Source: Fulvivirgaceae bacterium JP3-4
GTDB taxonomy: Bacteria; Bacteroidota; Bacteroidia; Cytophagales; Cyclobacteriaceae
Assembly: GCA_029309925.1 (NCBI GenBank)
Contig: JARKND010000001.1
Location: forward strand, 2,170,001 to 2,234,000
Direction of reading: 5' to 3'
DNA length: 64,000 nt
Part shown: in pieces, positions 54,576 through 63,416 of the stretch
Numbering within the stretch: the stretch's first letter is position 1
How the letters are laid out: every line of letters starts with the position of its first letter
Notes under the pieces: model-generated
What the model saw: only the letters and a program-made list of their open reading frames with translations
The model's database searches: none
What the model was told of the DNA's origin: nothing
Program-made: the position numbers and the translations under genes

Positions 54576-56507
54576 ATGGATCTCCTTCGTAAAACCCCTG
54601 CCACGGTTGCGCTACTTGTTCTCAACGTGGTGGTATTTATCATCATATTCATCGGAATAGGAAGTTTTGACGAGCCCGACTGGACCCTCCACCTTCTGCA
54701 GAATGGTGCGGAGTTTAACCCGTTTACGCTCGGTGGGCAGTGGTATCGCATCTTTACACATATGTTTCTGCACGGGGGTCTCATGCACCTGGCGTTTAAT
54801 ATGTATGCGCTCTACTCCGTAGGGACCGAAATTGAAAGCGATGCGGGCACGGGGAAATTCCTGTGGGTTTACTTTCTGTCGGGCGTGGCGGCCGCGCTCG
54901 TCAGCCTTTACTTTAGCTTGTTCAGCATAGGAGTAGGGGCATCGGGTGCCATCTTCGGCTTGTTTGGTTTTTCACTCGTTACCAATTTCGTTCGAACCAG
55001 GCAGTCAGGGCAATCCGTCAGCCCGATTGTGATTAACTTCATCGTGTTCCTCGCAATCAACCTTTACTTCGCGAAAGCTTTTCACGCAGACACGGCAGCA
55101 CACCTTGGAGGTCTGGCCTGCGGTATTCTGATTGGCATGTTGTCTGCAGTGCAACACGACTTCTTTTGGCGAACAAAAATCCCATATGCATTTATCCTGA
55201 TACTTATCGCAGGCTACTTCGCGCTGCCGCGATACCAGGTGACGTACTATAACTTTTTCCAGTCGGTGCTGGCAGCCGAAGATTCGGCACAGGCGATCTC
55301 CGGAAAAAATGTTTCGGATGAATTCTACCTTACCGCGTTCAGAAAAAATGCTGCGCAGTGGGACTCGAGTCTTACATTGATCAACAAACACAGTTATCTG
55401 CCAGAGGAGTTGCACAGCGACACATTCAAGATCCGGAAGTATATAAAGCTGCGCAGAAAGGAACTCAACTACCGCATCACTATGATACAACGCGAGTCGT
55501 ACGTGTATCTCGACAGCATCGACATTGTGCGAGACTCCATGCGGCACGCTTTTCCGCTGCGGTATGTATTAAAAATGTCACCTGATAAGGGGCAAAGCAA
55601 CGAGGAACCCGCTGCTGCAGAAGAACCACAAGCAAAAGTTGTGAAGGTGTACTTTAACGAAGACTGGGAAGAAATAACAGAACCGCCCTTCACATATTAT
55701 CGTATTGGCATTCGCGATTCGCTCGGCCGCTGGCAGGGCAGACTTATAGACTACTATGCAAACGGAGATGTGCAGATGAAAGGCGCCTACAAGAACGATG
55801 AGCAGGATGGCGTATTCATCTACTATTCCGATCACAACACGTACACTTCCGCGGGACGATACAAGGACGGTCGATACATCGGCAAGTGGGAGACATATCA
55901 TCCCAACGGAAGACTGCGCTCAGAAGAATACTACAACGATCGCTACTTCATGAAAAATCTCTGGGATTCTGCCGGGCATCAGCTTGTGAGGGACGGCAGG
56001 GGCAAGGTGATCGAATATTATCCGAATGGTATTATAGCCAATGAAGGGGAATACCGGGATGGATACCGTGAAGGCTACTGGTATGGTAAACATGCGAATG
56101 GCGAGATGTATTATGAAGAGAACTTTTACCGTGGCAAACTGACAAAGGGGCGCTCGCGAAATCTGAAGGGGGAGACTTTTGTATATGATGCGAGCAGCTG
56201 GTATCCACTTCCCGAAGGGGGTCAGAAGAAAATGCAGGAATATCTTCAACGCGCTGCAGCAAATATTGAGCACGATGCATCCGGAACGGTGCGCCTGTCA
56301 TTCCGAGTGACGGACAATGGTAACCTCACTGACTTCAAAGTAGTCCGGAGTGTTTCAAGGATCACCGATGAAGGTGCAAAGCAGATCGTAAAGCAAGGAC
56401 CACGCTGGATTCCTGCCCGGGAGCACGGTGACAAGAACGTAGACGGGTTCGCGTATGTAGATGTTGAGTTCGGGTCGCAGCTCCAGCATGCAGCGAACGC
56501 GGAGTAG
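54576..56507 (+). CDS. rhomboid protease fused to MORN repeats and a TonB-like C-terminal domain
   Basis: A 643-residue protein. The N-terminal rhomboid domain (about 8-225) has six or so spans, HGGLMHLAFN (66-75), the Ser nucleophile in GASGAIFG (Ser123) and the catalytic His in HADTAAHLGG (His176). A linker (about 235-370) leads to MORN-like repeats (about 385-530: YYANGDVQMKGAYKNDEQDG, YHPNGRLRSEEYYND, YYPNGIIANEGEYRDGYREG). The last part (about 555-640) is a TonB C-terminal fold (GTVRLSFRVTDNGNLTDFKV). Rhomboids cleave membrane proteins; the added domains would face the periplasm. This combination is unusual. Confidence 0.9.
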   Translation: MDLLRKTPATVALLVLNVVVFIIIFIGIGSFDEPDWTLHLLQNGAEFNPFTLGGQWYRIFTHMFLHGGLMHLAFNMYALYSVGTEIESDAGTGKFLWVYFLSGVAAALVSLYFSLFSIGVGASGAIFGLFGFSLVTNFVRTRQSGQSVSPIVINFIVFLAINLYFAKAFHADTAAHLGGLACGILIGMLSAVQHDFFWRTKIPYAFILILIAGYFALPRYQVTYYNFFQSVLAAEDSAQAISGKNVSDEFYLTAFRKNAAQWDSSLTLINKHSYLPEELHSDTFKIRKYIKLRRKELNYRITMIQRESYVYLDSIDIVRDSMRHAFPLRYVLKMSPDKGQSNEEPAAAEEPQAKVVKVYFNEDWEEITEPPFTYYRIGIRDSLGRWQGRLIDYYANGDVQMKGAYKNDEQDGVFIYYSDHNTYTSAGRYKDGRYIGKWETYHPNGRLRSEEYYNDRYFMKNLWDSAGHQLVRDGRGKVIEYYPNGIIANEGEYRDGYREGYWYGKHANGEMYYEENFYRGKLTKGRSRNLKGETFVYDASSWYPLPEGGQKKMQEYLQRAAANIEHDASGTVRLSFRVTDNGNLTDFKVVRSVSRITDEGAKQIVKQGPRWIPAREHGDKNVDGFAYVDVEFGSQLQHAANAE

Positions 56508-56558
56508 GCGGGGAGCGGAGATTGTGATCAGACACAGCAATGCGGGAACCTGGCCAAG

Positions 56559-57938
56559 TTATTTTTTACGCGTCAGGAGAACCGCGGCAGCATGATGGAA
56601 CTCGTGCCGTTCAGTGACATCGAAGTTGTCTTCAAAGGGTTTTAATTCCTGGGCCAGTTCATCGGCAGAAAAAAACCTGATATGCAATAACCAGAACCTG
56701 TCTTGAACCGACAGCTGAGGATTATTTGCTGGCATCACGGTGGTCCCTTCATTGAAGTAATATTGATAATACTCAGAATACGTTGCCACAACGGGTGCGT
56801 CCGCGCCTTGCTTCACTGCAGCCGCAGCTTCGCGCATTTGTTGCTTTTTAATCTTGGTAAAATGTTTTCGGAATAAAAATAGGTTTGCTATTGACAACAC
56901 AAATACTGCAACCAGTAATACATTTCGCCATTTTTTATTGGGGATGGTTGACCAACCCGCACCGAAGATCAGGATCCATGCGGGCAATGAAATAATCATA
57001 TATCTTATGTGGAGAATAGGCGTGCTCACAACTGATCTCACATAAGGTATCAGGTATGAGGTCACCAGCCACAGCGTCAGGATGAGATAAATATGCGATG
57101 ACTGCGTGCCCGCAAACTCTTTTTTCGCAAACTGTCGTATGAAGAGGAATATAAAGAACACAAAAACGGCAGCCTGGATCGCGTCCTTCCCAAAATAATT
57201 ATAGAAATATTCCAGTACGAAATACCACTTCGGTTTTCCGATCCAGAAGGCACCTACCTCGCTATGTTTGAGTATAATGGTCAGCCACGGCAAGAAAGCA
57301 AGTCCGATCAGGAGCCCACTTGAAAAGCCCAGGATGATAAACTTTCGATCATTCCATTTATGAAACGCGAGTACAATGAACGTTATTACCTGCGCTGCAA
57401 AAATGACCATGCCGAAATAGTGCGTGTATAAAAGCAGCACTGTAAATGTGAAGTAAAGCGCAAAATCCAGAACCCGGCTATACTTTACTGCCCTGATCAT
57501 AAACAGATACGAAAGCGCTGAAAGCAAAAACAACATCGTGTAAAAACGAGCTTCCTGGGAATGATAAATGTGGAAATAGTTTACTGTGGTGAGCGTGGCA
57601 GCAAAGATCCCCGTGTCTTCATTAAGCACTTCGCGCCCGAGGAAGAACATGACCGGAATTGCCAGCAATCCCGTCAGCACGCTTCCAAGGCGGACGGTAA
57701 AATCACTCACACCGAGAGCTTCAAGCAGCAAGTGGGTATACACAAAAAAGACGGGGGGCTGATCGACAGCAGAATTTTCAGCATAGCCAATGATAGAGGA
57801 AATAGTAACCCCAGGACCGGACCGAAGCACTGTGTGAATCTCATCGTACCAAAGGCTCTGATAGTTCAGTTTGTAAAAACGCAGGGCGCCACCTACAAGG
57901 ACCAGCGCAACGATGATGGCTGCAATGTGTGTCTTCAA
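56559..57938 (-). CDS. GT39-like membrane glycosyltransferase (ArnT/PMT family)
   Basis: A 459-residue protein with around 11 membrane spans. The first extracytoplasmic loop has the catalytic-type Asp-Glu in LWYDEIHT, which is the key motif of ArnT/PMT enzymes; YHIYHSQEARFYTM follows. It should move a sugar from a polyprenyl-phosphate donor to lipid A, protein or glycan on the outer face. The start codon appears to be TTG at 57938, since an upstream stop blocks any ATG and the next Met is far inside. Convergent with the rhomboid gene. Confidence 0.85.
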   Translation of the reverse strand: MKTHIAAIIVALVLVGGALRFYKLNYQSLWYDEIHTVLRSGPGVTISSIIGYAENSAVDQPPVFFVYTHLLLEALGVSDFTVRLGSVLTGLLAIPVMFFLGREVLNEDTGIFAATLTTVNYFHIYHSQEARFYTMLFLLSALSYLFMIRAVKYSRVLDFALYFTFTVLLLYTHYFGMVIFAAQVITFIVLAFHKWNDRKFIILGFSSGLLIGLAFLPWLTIILKHSEVGAFWIGKPKWYFVLEYFYNYFGKDAIQAAVFVFFIFLFIRQFAKKEFAGTQSSHIYLILTLWLVTSYLIPYVRSVVSTPILHIRYMIISLPAWILIFGAGWSTIPNKKWRNVLLVAVFVLSIANLFLFRKHFTKIKKQQMREAAAAVKQGADAPVVATYSEYYQYYFNEGTTVMPANNPQLSVQDRFWLLHIRFFSADELAQELKPFEDNFDVTERHEFHHAAAVLLTRKK

Positions 57939-58336
57939 GATCGATTAAGTCTTTTATTTCCTGGTGAATTTCCGTAAAATTTCTTCTTCTGCAAATATTC
58001 CTGATAAGAAGGGCTTTCATAAGCGCGGGCGAGTGCTACATGTTCTCCCACTGCTTCAAACGGTTAACATGCGTCCGCACTTTTTTAAAATGCACGGCAG
58101 ATGAAACGCCTTCTTTGAATTTCTCAATTGTTTGCACGTACCAATTCCAGGCAATAGCACCACTAGGCCTCACTTTGCGTCCTTTGCGCTGGTAAGCTGC
58201 AAATAAACTTGTGAATCACAACCCGTGTGATATGCCTGGATAACGCGTCTCCATTTTGGTTGACTGAGAATATCTACCTGCAGAACAATGGTCAAACTTC
58301 CCCAGGGGAAACGTCTCCCTTTGCGTTTTTTGTATT
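57939..58336. repeat. gap with degenerate member of the 37,983 element family
   Basis: No gene. At about 58,160-58,330 a diverged segment with CTTTGCGTCCTTTGCGCTGG, CACAACCCGTGTGATATGCC and GGTTGACTGAGAATATCTAC follows the same order as the tandem element at 37,983-38,420. A copy end with CTCCCTTTGCGTTTTTTG lies directly before the next gene's stop. Confidence 0.55.
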
Positions 58337-59122
58337 TTACTTCACGTCAGGAAAAATTTTCCAACCGTACTTTCTCTTTAGCTTGCGCAGCTTATTGATT
58401 GAGTAAGAAGAAGGGGGCCCAACCATTGACGGATCATCTTCTTCCTGTGCCCATGATGCCGGAATATTGACATATCCCGAGCGGGGTGAGTTTACAACTG
58501 AGTCGTGTACCCGTGCGATGACGCGATCGACAACAGCTGTAGGGAGTTCATTGTACCCTGAGATGTCGATGACGCGAATTTTGTTTGAAACGGGTAGGAT
58601 GAGATTCTGCAGCCGCTGCACACCTGGAAGGACAACACTTTCGATCACCTTGTTCTTCGAGAGATTAATCTCTGTTGGGCCATAACCAAGCACGCCCATG
58701 CTCAGCGACTTCAGATTAGTAAGACCACCAAAGTGTACTTCGTTCACGTAGAGACTGGCGTAGTAAAAATTGAATCCGGTTATTGTCTTGATGTCGCCCG
58801 ATACGCGGATCGCAAAATCGTGCGGGGTTTCTTCATCGGTATTATAGTCGTGCGTGAAGGTAACGTAGTCAGGGCCAACATAGGCAGTCTCGGACGATCC
58901 ATCACCCCAGTCGACCGTGATGTCGCCCCCGGTACCATCGAGGTGGAAGGTGACGTAGTCTTCGAAGTTTGTTGTGATATGAATGGAAAGGAACTGGTCC
59001 CAGTATCCATTGGCCGAGGTCTTCATATCCTCGCTGAGCGGCTGTGGTTCGATGCTTTCATCAGCGCATCCGGCCGCCACCACAAGGACAGATGCACATA
59101 GGAATTGGAAGAGTTTTTTCAT
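58337..59122 (-). CDS. PKD/LRR-like lipoprotein
   Basis: A 261-residue protein with lipoprotein leader MKKLFQFLCASVLVVAAGCA (Cys19). The first domain (about 35-110) has ITVDWGDGSSE, the PKD-type WGDG motif. An LRR-like part follows (GGLTNLKSLSMGVLGYGP, NLSKNKVIESVVLPGVQRLQ, NLILPVSNKIRVIDISGYNE). The C-terminal VGPPSSYSINKLRKLKRKYG ends like the paralogue at 61379. It is presumably surface-anchored; function unknown. The start at 59122 is the lipoprotein leader; the frame to 59167 is not used. Confidence 0.8.
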   Translation of the reverse strand: MKKLFQFLCASVLVVAAGCADESIEPQPLSEDMKTSANGYWDQFLSIHITTNFEDYVTFHLDGTGGDITVDWGDGSSETAYVGPDYVTFTHDYNTDEETPHDFAIRVSGDIKTITGFNFYYASLYVNEVHFGGLTNLKSLSMGVLGYGPTEINLSKNKVIESVVLPGVQRLQNLILPVSNKIRVIDISGYNELPTAVVDRVIARVHDSVVNSPRSGYVNIPASWAQEEDDPSMVGPPSSYSINKLRKLKRKYGWKIFPDVK

Positions 59123-59728
59123 AAGCGATGTTTTCCATTCATCGCTATAAAAAGAGTTCCATAGCAATAGAAATCAATTCAACGGTGAACGGTGCACGAG
59201 TCTCAAGCTGCTCTACAGTAAGAGTGGGGAAGAGGCGAGGAAGCCAGGGGCCAGGGAGCCGGGAATGCCGCGAGGCCGTGGAGCAAGGAAGGAAAGCGGC
59301 CACAGACGATTCCATTCGCTCGCTAGTGCTGTGTTCTCGCAGAATAGGTACTTCCACAATTGAAGATGACTTTACATTTCTAGCAGTCATTTTAAGAACC
59401 CTCAGTGGGTCTTTGTGGTCCTCTGTACCTCTGTGGTTCCTGCATTTTGCACTCAGATCGAAAGTGCGTGTTTCATAGCCACGGTTTTTCAACGCGGAGC
59501 CGCGGAGTTGCGGAGTTCGCGGAGGAATGCAGTTTTTGCACCTCACTCGCCCTTGAGTGCTGTGTTCTCTCAGGATGAGTACTTACTAAACTAAAAATAA
59601 TTGCACACTTCTTAGATTCGCAGTCATTAAGAACCCTCAGTGGGTCTTTGTGGTCCTCTGTACCTCTGTGGTTCCTGCATTTTGCATTTTAACCCACTTT
59701 GTAGTTCGTGTATTTTTCCTCAAATTCG
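59123..59728. repeat. gap with two copies of the 145-150 bp element and another repeat
   Basis: Copy 2 (about 59,310-59,452) and copy 3 (about 59,540-59,691) of the element at 54,363 lie in tandem order. Between them at 59,459-59,537 is GTTTTTCAACGCGGAGCCGC, a member of the family at 37,936 and 52,808. Copy 3 ends CTGCATTTTGCATTTTAACC about 35 bases before the lipoprotein gene. No gene. Confidence 0.75.
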
Positions 59729-60334
59729 ATGCGGATGAAAAGCGTGTTTCTTTTATTGATTGCCGGCTTGGTGGGCGTTGGTTGCTCGAAGTACGATGCA
59801 CCCGATAGCCATGACGTTGCACTGGCGCAAGATACTCTTAACAACACCCACTTTCCGATTCTCATCGACAGCGGCAAGCGTATCGTCTATCAGTTTTCCA
59901 AAATGACTCCCCGCGGCCCGCGCTACTTCCTCGACACCATGGATGTCAGCGAAGGTTTGTCAATCCCATCGCTTTCGGTAAACTATCTTTTTCCACTTGC
60001 AGTATCGGCTGAAGAACGCAGTCTTAGCCCGGGTATAATCGCGATCAGTCTTCCGGGGTATTTCGAGGAAACAGTGTTTGGCCTGATCAACGATAAAGAC
60101 GAGCTGCGTATACATTATAAGGGGAACGAACTGTTTCTTCCTTGTGCCGGAAATATTGATTTCAGTGAGCCAGAACTCAAATCCGTTTTCGAAAACGACC
60201 GGGTTAGAATCCAACTGGATGTTGCGCTGGAAGATACGCGCACCGGTGTGCATCGCGCGGGGAAAGGAAAGCTGAAGGTTTTTGAATCGGGGAGTCTCGT
60301 ACAAGAGTGTGAGGTGTTTCTCGTGGGGAATTGA
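59729..60334 (+). CDS. lipoprotein of unknown function
   Basis: A 201-residue protein with leader MRMKSVFLLLIAGLVGVGCS (Cys19). The rest is beta-rich with no recognised motif (HFPILIDSGKRIVYQFSKM, RGPRYFLDTMDVSEGL, VFGLINDKDELRIHYKGNEL). The FKBP-like fold found in many Bacteroidota lipoproteins of this size would fit but cannot be shown. Two nearby ATGs (59729, 59735) fit the leader. Confidence 0.65.
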   Translation: MRMKSVFLLLIAGLVGVGCSKYDAPDSHDVALAQDTLNNTHFPILIDSGKRIVYQFSKMTPRGPRYFLDTMDVSEGLSIPSLSVNYLFPLAVSAEERSLSPGIIAISLPGYFEETVFGLINDKDELRIHYKGNELFLPCAGNIDFSEPELKSVFENDRVRIQLDVALEDTRTGVHRAGKGKLKVFESGSLVQECEVFLVGN

Positions 60335-60515
60335 TGGGAACCAAGAAGGCACTGGGATTAAGTGGCCAGGGTAATGTTGTTTGCTTTCCAGGCTCGAGAG
60401 TCACAGGTTGCAAGTCGCAGCTCGTGCCACGCAGTAAGGCGGTAGTGGATTCCGATACAGCGAAGCAGTCACTGGTTTTTTTGGAAAGTGCACATTAACA
60501 TCCCTACATTGGTTT

Positions 60516-60998
60516 ATGGTCTCTCATAAATTACTGATTATTACTGCACTCTTATTCACTGCTAATTTAAATGCTTTAGCGCAAGAGGTTTGGACGGTAG
60601 GTCCAATGCTGCATTTGAACTTCGGGCGAGGAAAGCCAACGGTGTCTTTCGCCATGGAGTTAGCATACTGGAATGTCAGAAAATTTCCGCACAGTGTCGA
60701 TTTCGGAATCGAATTTGATCGCAGAAAAACCACAAGATTCTACTCCGAACTGCAAACCGGCATCGGTATCGCAGGTGTGTCGCTGGGCCCGGTATTGCAG
60801 CTTGGTGGAGGCGATGGCGCCAGGCTGGGGCTTCAGGGTACGGCATGGATCAATTACTACATAGGCCTGGATTACAGGATGCGCTTTTTCCGCGGTCAAA
60901 AACATCGTGCTGTTGGCCTGTACGCAAAACTTCCGGTAGCAACCACTGGCTTTGAAGATGGTGATGGCGATGGTAGCGACTGGGGTGATTGGGATTAG
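60516..60998 (+). CDS. small exported protein, probable beta-barrel
   Basis: A 160-residue protein: signal peptide (1-22, ending LALAQ), then alternating strands (MLHLNFGRGKPTVSFAMELAYW; FYSELQTGIGIAGVSLGPVLQL) as in small outer-membrane barrels. The C-terminus is acidic (FEDGDGDGSDWGDWD), and its last codons fall in a repeat also found at 62,236. Function unknown. Confidence 0.6.
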   Translation: MVSHKLLIITALLFTANLNALAQEVWTVGPMLHLNFGRGKPTVSFAMELAYWNVRKFPHSVDFGIEFDRRKTTRFYSELQTGIGIAGVSLGPVLQLGGGDGARLGLQGTAWINYYIGLDYRMRFFRGQKHRAVGLYAKLPVATTGFEDGDGDGSDWGDWD

Positions 60999-61378
60999 CT
61001 TACACGGGGCAAGGATAAAAGCTTCAAGCTTCAAGCTACAAGCTGCAAGTAAGGTGTGTCAAAAGTCAAATAGATTTCGTCAAGGTGCGAATGGCTGCAC
61101 GCTACACGCTGCACGTTGCACAACAGGCCGACTAACACTGAAGTTGGAAACGCATAAAAGCTCCAGGCTGCAAGTCAGGTTTATCAAAGTCAAAATAGAC
61201 CTCCTCACCGACTCCAGGCGTGAAGCGTGAAGCGTGCCGCGTGTAGCCCTTGAGATACAAAGGTCCACTTTCCAAGCTTCCTTTCTACCAAGCGAAAGAA
61301 ATGTAGAGCAGCAGTTCACTTGTTCATCAAATTCCGGGCAAACAATCCTATTCTAACTATGGAATAACTTTTTCATCG
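60999..61378. repeat. gap with CAAGCTACAAGCTGCAAG arrays
   Basis: No gene. 60,978-61,086 and 61,151-61,216 carry related repeats (ATAAAAGCTTCAAGCTTCAA / GCTACAAGCTGCAAG, then AAAGTCAAATAGATTTCGTC), matched at 62,236-62,346. GTGTAGC/GTGAAGCGTG units occur at 61,093-61,122 and 61,218-61,247. The last 60 bases before the PKD lipoprotein are AT-rich. Confidence 0.6.
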
Positions 61379-62176
61379 GTGAGTTGTAAAACGTCCAATG
61401 AAAAAAATCTTACGACCCTTCTGCTTGCTATGGGAGTGTTGTTCTCATACAGCTGCTCTGACGATCAGATTGTAGAACCACAATTTGAAGATTTGAAGAC
61501 TTCTGCAAACGCCTATGCAGATCAATTTCTCACCATAAAAATCACGACAACGCCTGAAGACCTGAAGATGAGGTTTACCTTAGCGGGTAATGGCGGGAAA
61601 GTTTTTGTTGATTGGGGTGATGGCACCAAGCAACAACGGATATTGGATTGGGATAATGATGTATTCCAGCATGCTTACCGCGAAGCGAAAGACTTTACAA
61701 TCAAAGTATCCGGTGAGATAAAGGCAATCGAGAACTTTTTAGTGTTAAGCGAAAATCTCCGTATCAACTCAATGCACCTTGGCGGACTGACAAACCTTGA
61801 AGTATTCAGCTTCCAGATTGTCAAAAATAGTCCCGCCACAATCAATCTATCGCAATGCCGTAAACTAAGCTTGATAGAATTATCAAGTGTTCCAAACCTC
61901 ACAGACGTTATACTGCCAGCGACCAATGAGATCGCATACGCAGACTTCTATGGAGCAACAGGTTTATCTACTGCGGTTGTTGACCGGACGATAGCGCGAA
62001 TCCATGACTCTGTAGTGGCAAGCCCCAGGGAAGGAGTTCTCAATTTAACGCGCCTCTACATTTCCGGCCACGAAAACGAGATGATCGGTCCTCCATCTTC
62101 ATACTCATTGAACAAGTTGCGCAAGCTCAGAGATGTCTATGGATGGTACATCTATCCCGAGGCTGCTTTGAACTAG
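61379..62176 (+). CDS. PKD/LRR-like lipoprotein, apparent frameshift after the start codon
   Basis: A 265-codon frame coding for a paralogue of the lipoprotein at 58337: VFVDWGDGTKQQR, GGLTNLEVFSFQ, a VVDRTIARIHDSVV segment and GPPSSYSLNKLRKLRDVYG. As read, it needs a GTG at 61379 and begins with an unnatural MSCKTSNEKN. An ATG at 61398 is followed by seven A (61401-61407) and is out of frame by one; one more A would give MKKNLTTLLLAMGVLFSYSC, a normal lipoprotein leader. So the gene is probably frameshifted (sequence error, slippage or switching). The downstream part is intact. Confidence 0.8.
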   Translation: MSCKTSNEKNLTTLLLAMGVLFSYSCSDDQIVEPQFEDLKTSANAYADQFLTIKITTTPEDLKMRFTLAGNGGKVFVDWGDGTKQQRILDWDNDVFQHAYREAKDFTIKVSGEIKAIENFLVLSENLRINSMHLGGLTNLEVFSFQIVKNSPATINLSQCRKLSLIELSSVPNLTDVILPATNEIAYADFYGATGLSTAVVDRTIARIHDSVVASPREGVLNLTRLYISGHENEMIGPPSSYSLNKLRKLRDVYGWYIYPEAALN

Positions 62177-62450
62177 AGGGAAAATTACGAGTTTAAAAAT
62201 TCAGAGGGCGATCATCCTTGACCGCCTTGTGACTTTGACTGAGTGATTGGGATAAGCTTACACGGCTTGGATAAAAGCTGCAAGCTGCAAGCTACAAGCT
62301 ACAAGCCTGCAAGTCAGGCGTGTGAAAGTCAAAATAGATTCCGTCAACGAATCCATCGGCTTGAAGCCTTTGTGCCTACATACGGAGGCGTGAAGCCATT
62401 TGACCCACAACGTTCCCTCTACTGGCCCTGGCTTCCTGGCACCCGGCTTC
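62177..62450. repeat. gap with second copy of the 60,978 repeat
   Basis: GTGATTGGGATAAGCTTACA (62,243) to GTCAAAATAGATTCCGTCAA (about 62,346) matches the repeat that starts in the last codons of the gene ending at 60998. Short TGGCCCTGGCTTCC stretches follow. No gene. Confidence 0.6.
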
Positions 62451-63110
62451 CTAATTCTTCCGCTTGAACGCTTCAAACTTTGCAGAGTCGAACTTCTTTC
62501 CCTCGAACGGAAAAAAATCCAGCACATCATATTTCCAGATGTTTGTTGGAAAGATCACCACCAGGTTCGCGGTTTTATCTCCAATGTTTTTGAAGGCGTG
62601 TGGAACTCCTGCGGGAATGTTTACGATGTAGGGTCCCTGGATTTGAAAGAGCGTGTCACCCAACGCATATACAATGTCGCCTTCCAACAGCACGTGTGAT
62701 TCTTCACCTTCGTGTGAGTGCATCGGAGGAGCTCCACCAGGAAATGTTTCGGTAATGCCGATGGTGAGGTTGTTATAACCATGTCGTTGACCCTCCATTA
62801 CATGAACGTACTCTCCGGGACCCGGATTGATGGTTGGTAATTTATCCAGGGTAACAGCATGTGCTGAAAAGTGCTTCATGTTGGCGGGCGTGAATGGTCC
62901 CGGCACTGATCGCCTTTCCAAAACTCTGAAGTTGTGATGCTGTGCATTCAGTGCTGCGATAACGGAATCGGGAACCGTTTTGTGTTCGTCTACCAGACTG
63001 GCAATTGAAAATGTTTCTTTCGTTTGATCTCCAGGTTGAGAAACTCCTGAGCATGCCGTGATCAACGATACAATCACAGCGAAAATGAAGAATGATCTAA
63101 CACTTTTCAT
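62451..63110 (-). CDS. cupin-domain lipoprotein
   Basis: A 219-residue protein with lipoprotein leader MKSVRSFFIFAVIVSLITAC (Cys20). The cupin fold shows motif 1 as MHSHEGEESHVLLEG (His-His-Glu-His pattern) and motif 2 as YIVNIPAGVPHAFKN, so it likely binds a metal. It is an exported, membrane-anchored cupin; ligand unknown. Convergent with the preceding PKD lipoprotein. Confidence 0.88.
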   Translation of the reverse strand: MKSVRSFFIFAVIVSLITACSGVSQPGDQTKETFSIASLVDEHKTVPDSVIAALNAQHHNFRVLERRSVPGPFTPANMKHFSAHAVTLDKLPTINPGPGEYVHVMEGQRHGYNNLTIGITETFPGGAPPMHSHEGEESHVLLEGDIVYALGDTLFQIQGPYIVNIPAGVPHAFKNIGDKTANLVVIFPTNIWKYDVLDFFPFEGKKFDSAKFEAFKRKN

Positions 63111-63416
63111 CGGGATTGGGGTTTAGGTTAAGGAGAGCGCGGTGAGAGGGGCGGAATACTAATTTAATAAAAGAACATGAAACCCGCGACAAAAATTTTT
63201 AATGGCGTTGGCCGATATGATCGTGGCCCGAGCTGTTCAAGGCTCCGCTTCGCTTCGGTCCTGTCCATGGATTTCGGGCTGTGTAACATTCACCGAAAAT
63301 AATAAGGCATATGCTATCTTTTACCGAAGCCAAGTTCCAAGCATTTATATCGCTGATTTGGTAAATTGATAGTAAATTAGTCAATGCCCCCAATAGCATC
63401 TCATGCCTGGTTTAGA
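63111..63416. other. intergenic region before the propeller sensor
   Basis: 306 bases, divergent genes on both sides. The part next to the cupin gene is AT-rich. A stretch ATTTGGTAAATTGATAGTAA (63,356-63,375) has a TTTG and TA pair spaced like Bacteroidota housekeeping promoters, but the fit is weak. No repeat array is seen here, unlike most gaps in the window. Confidence 0.4.
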
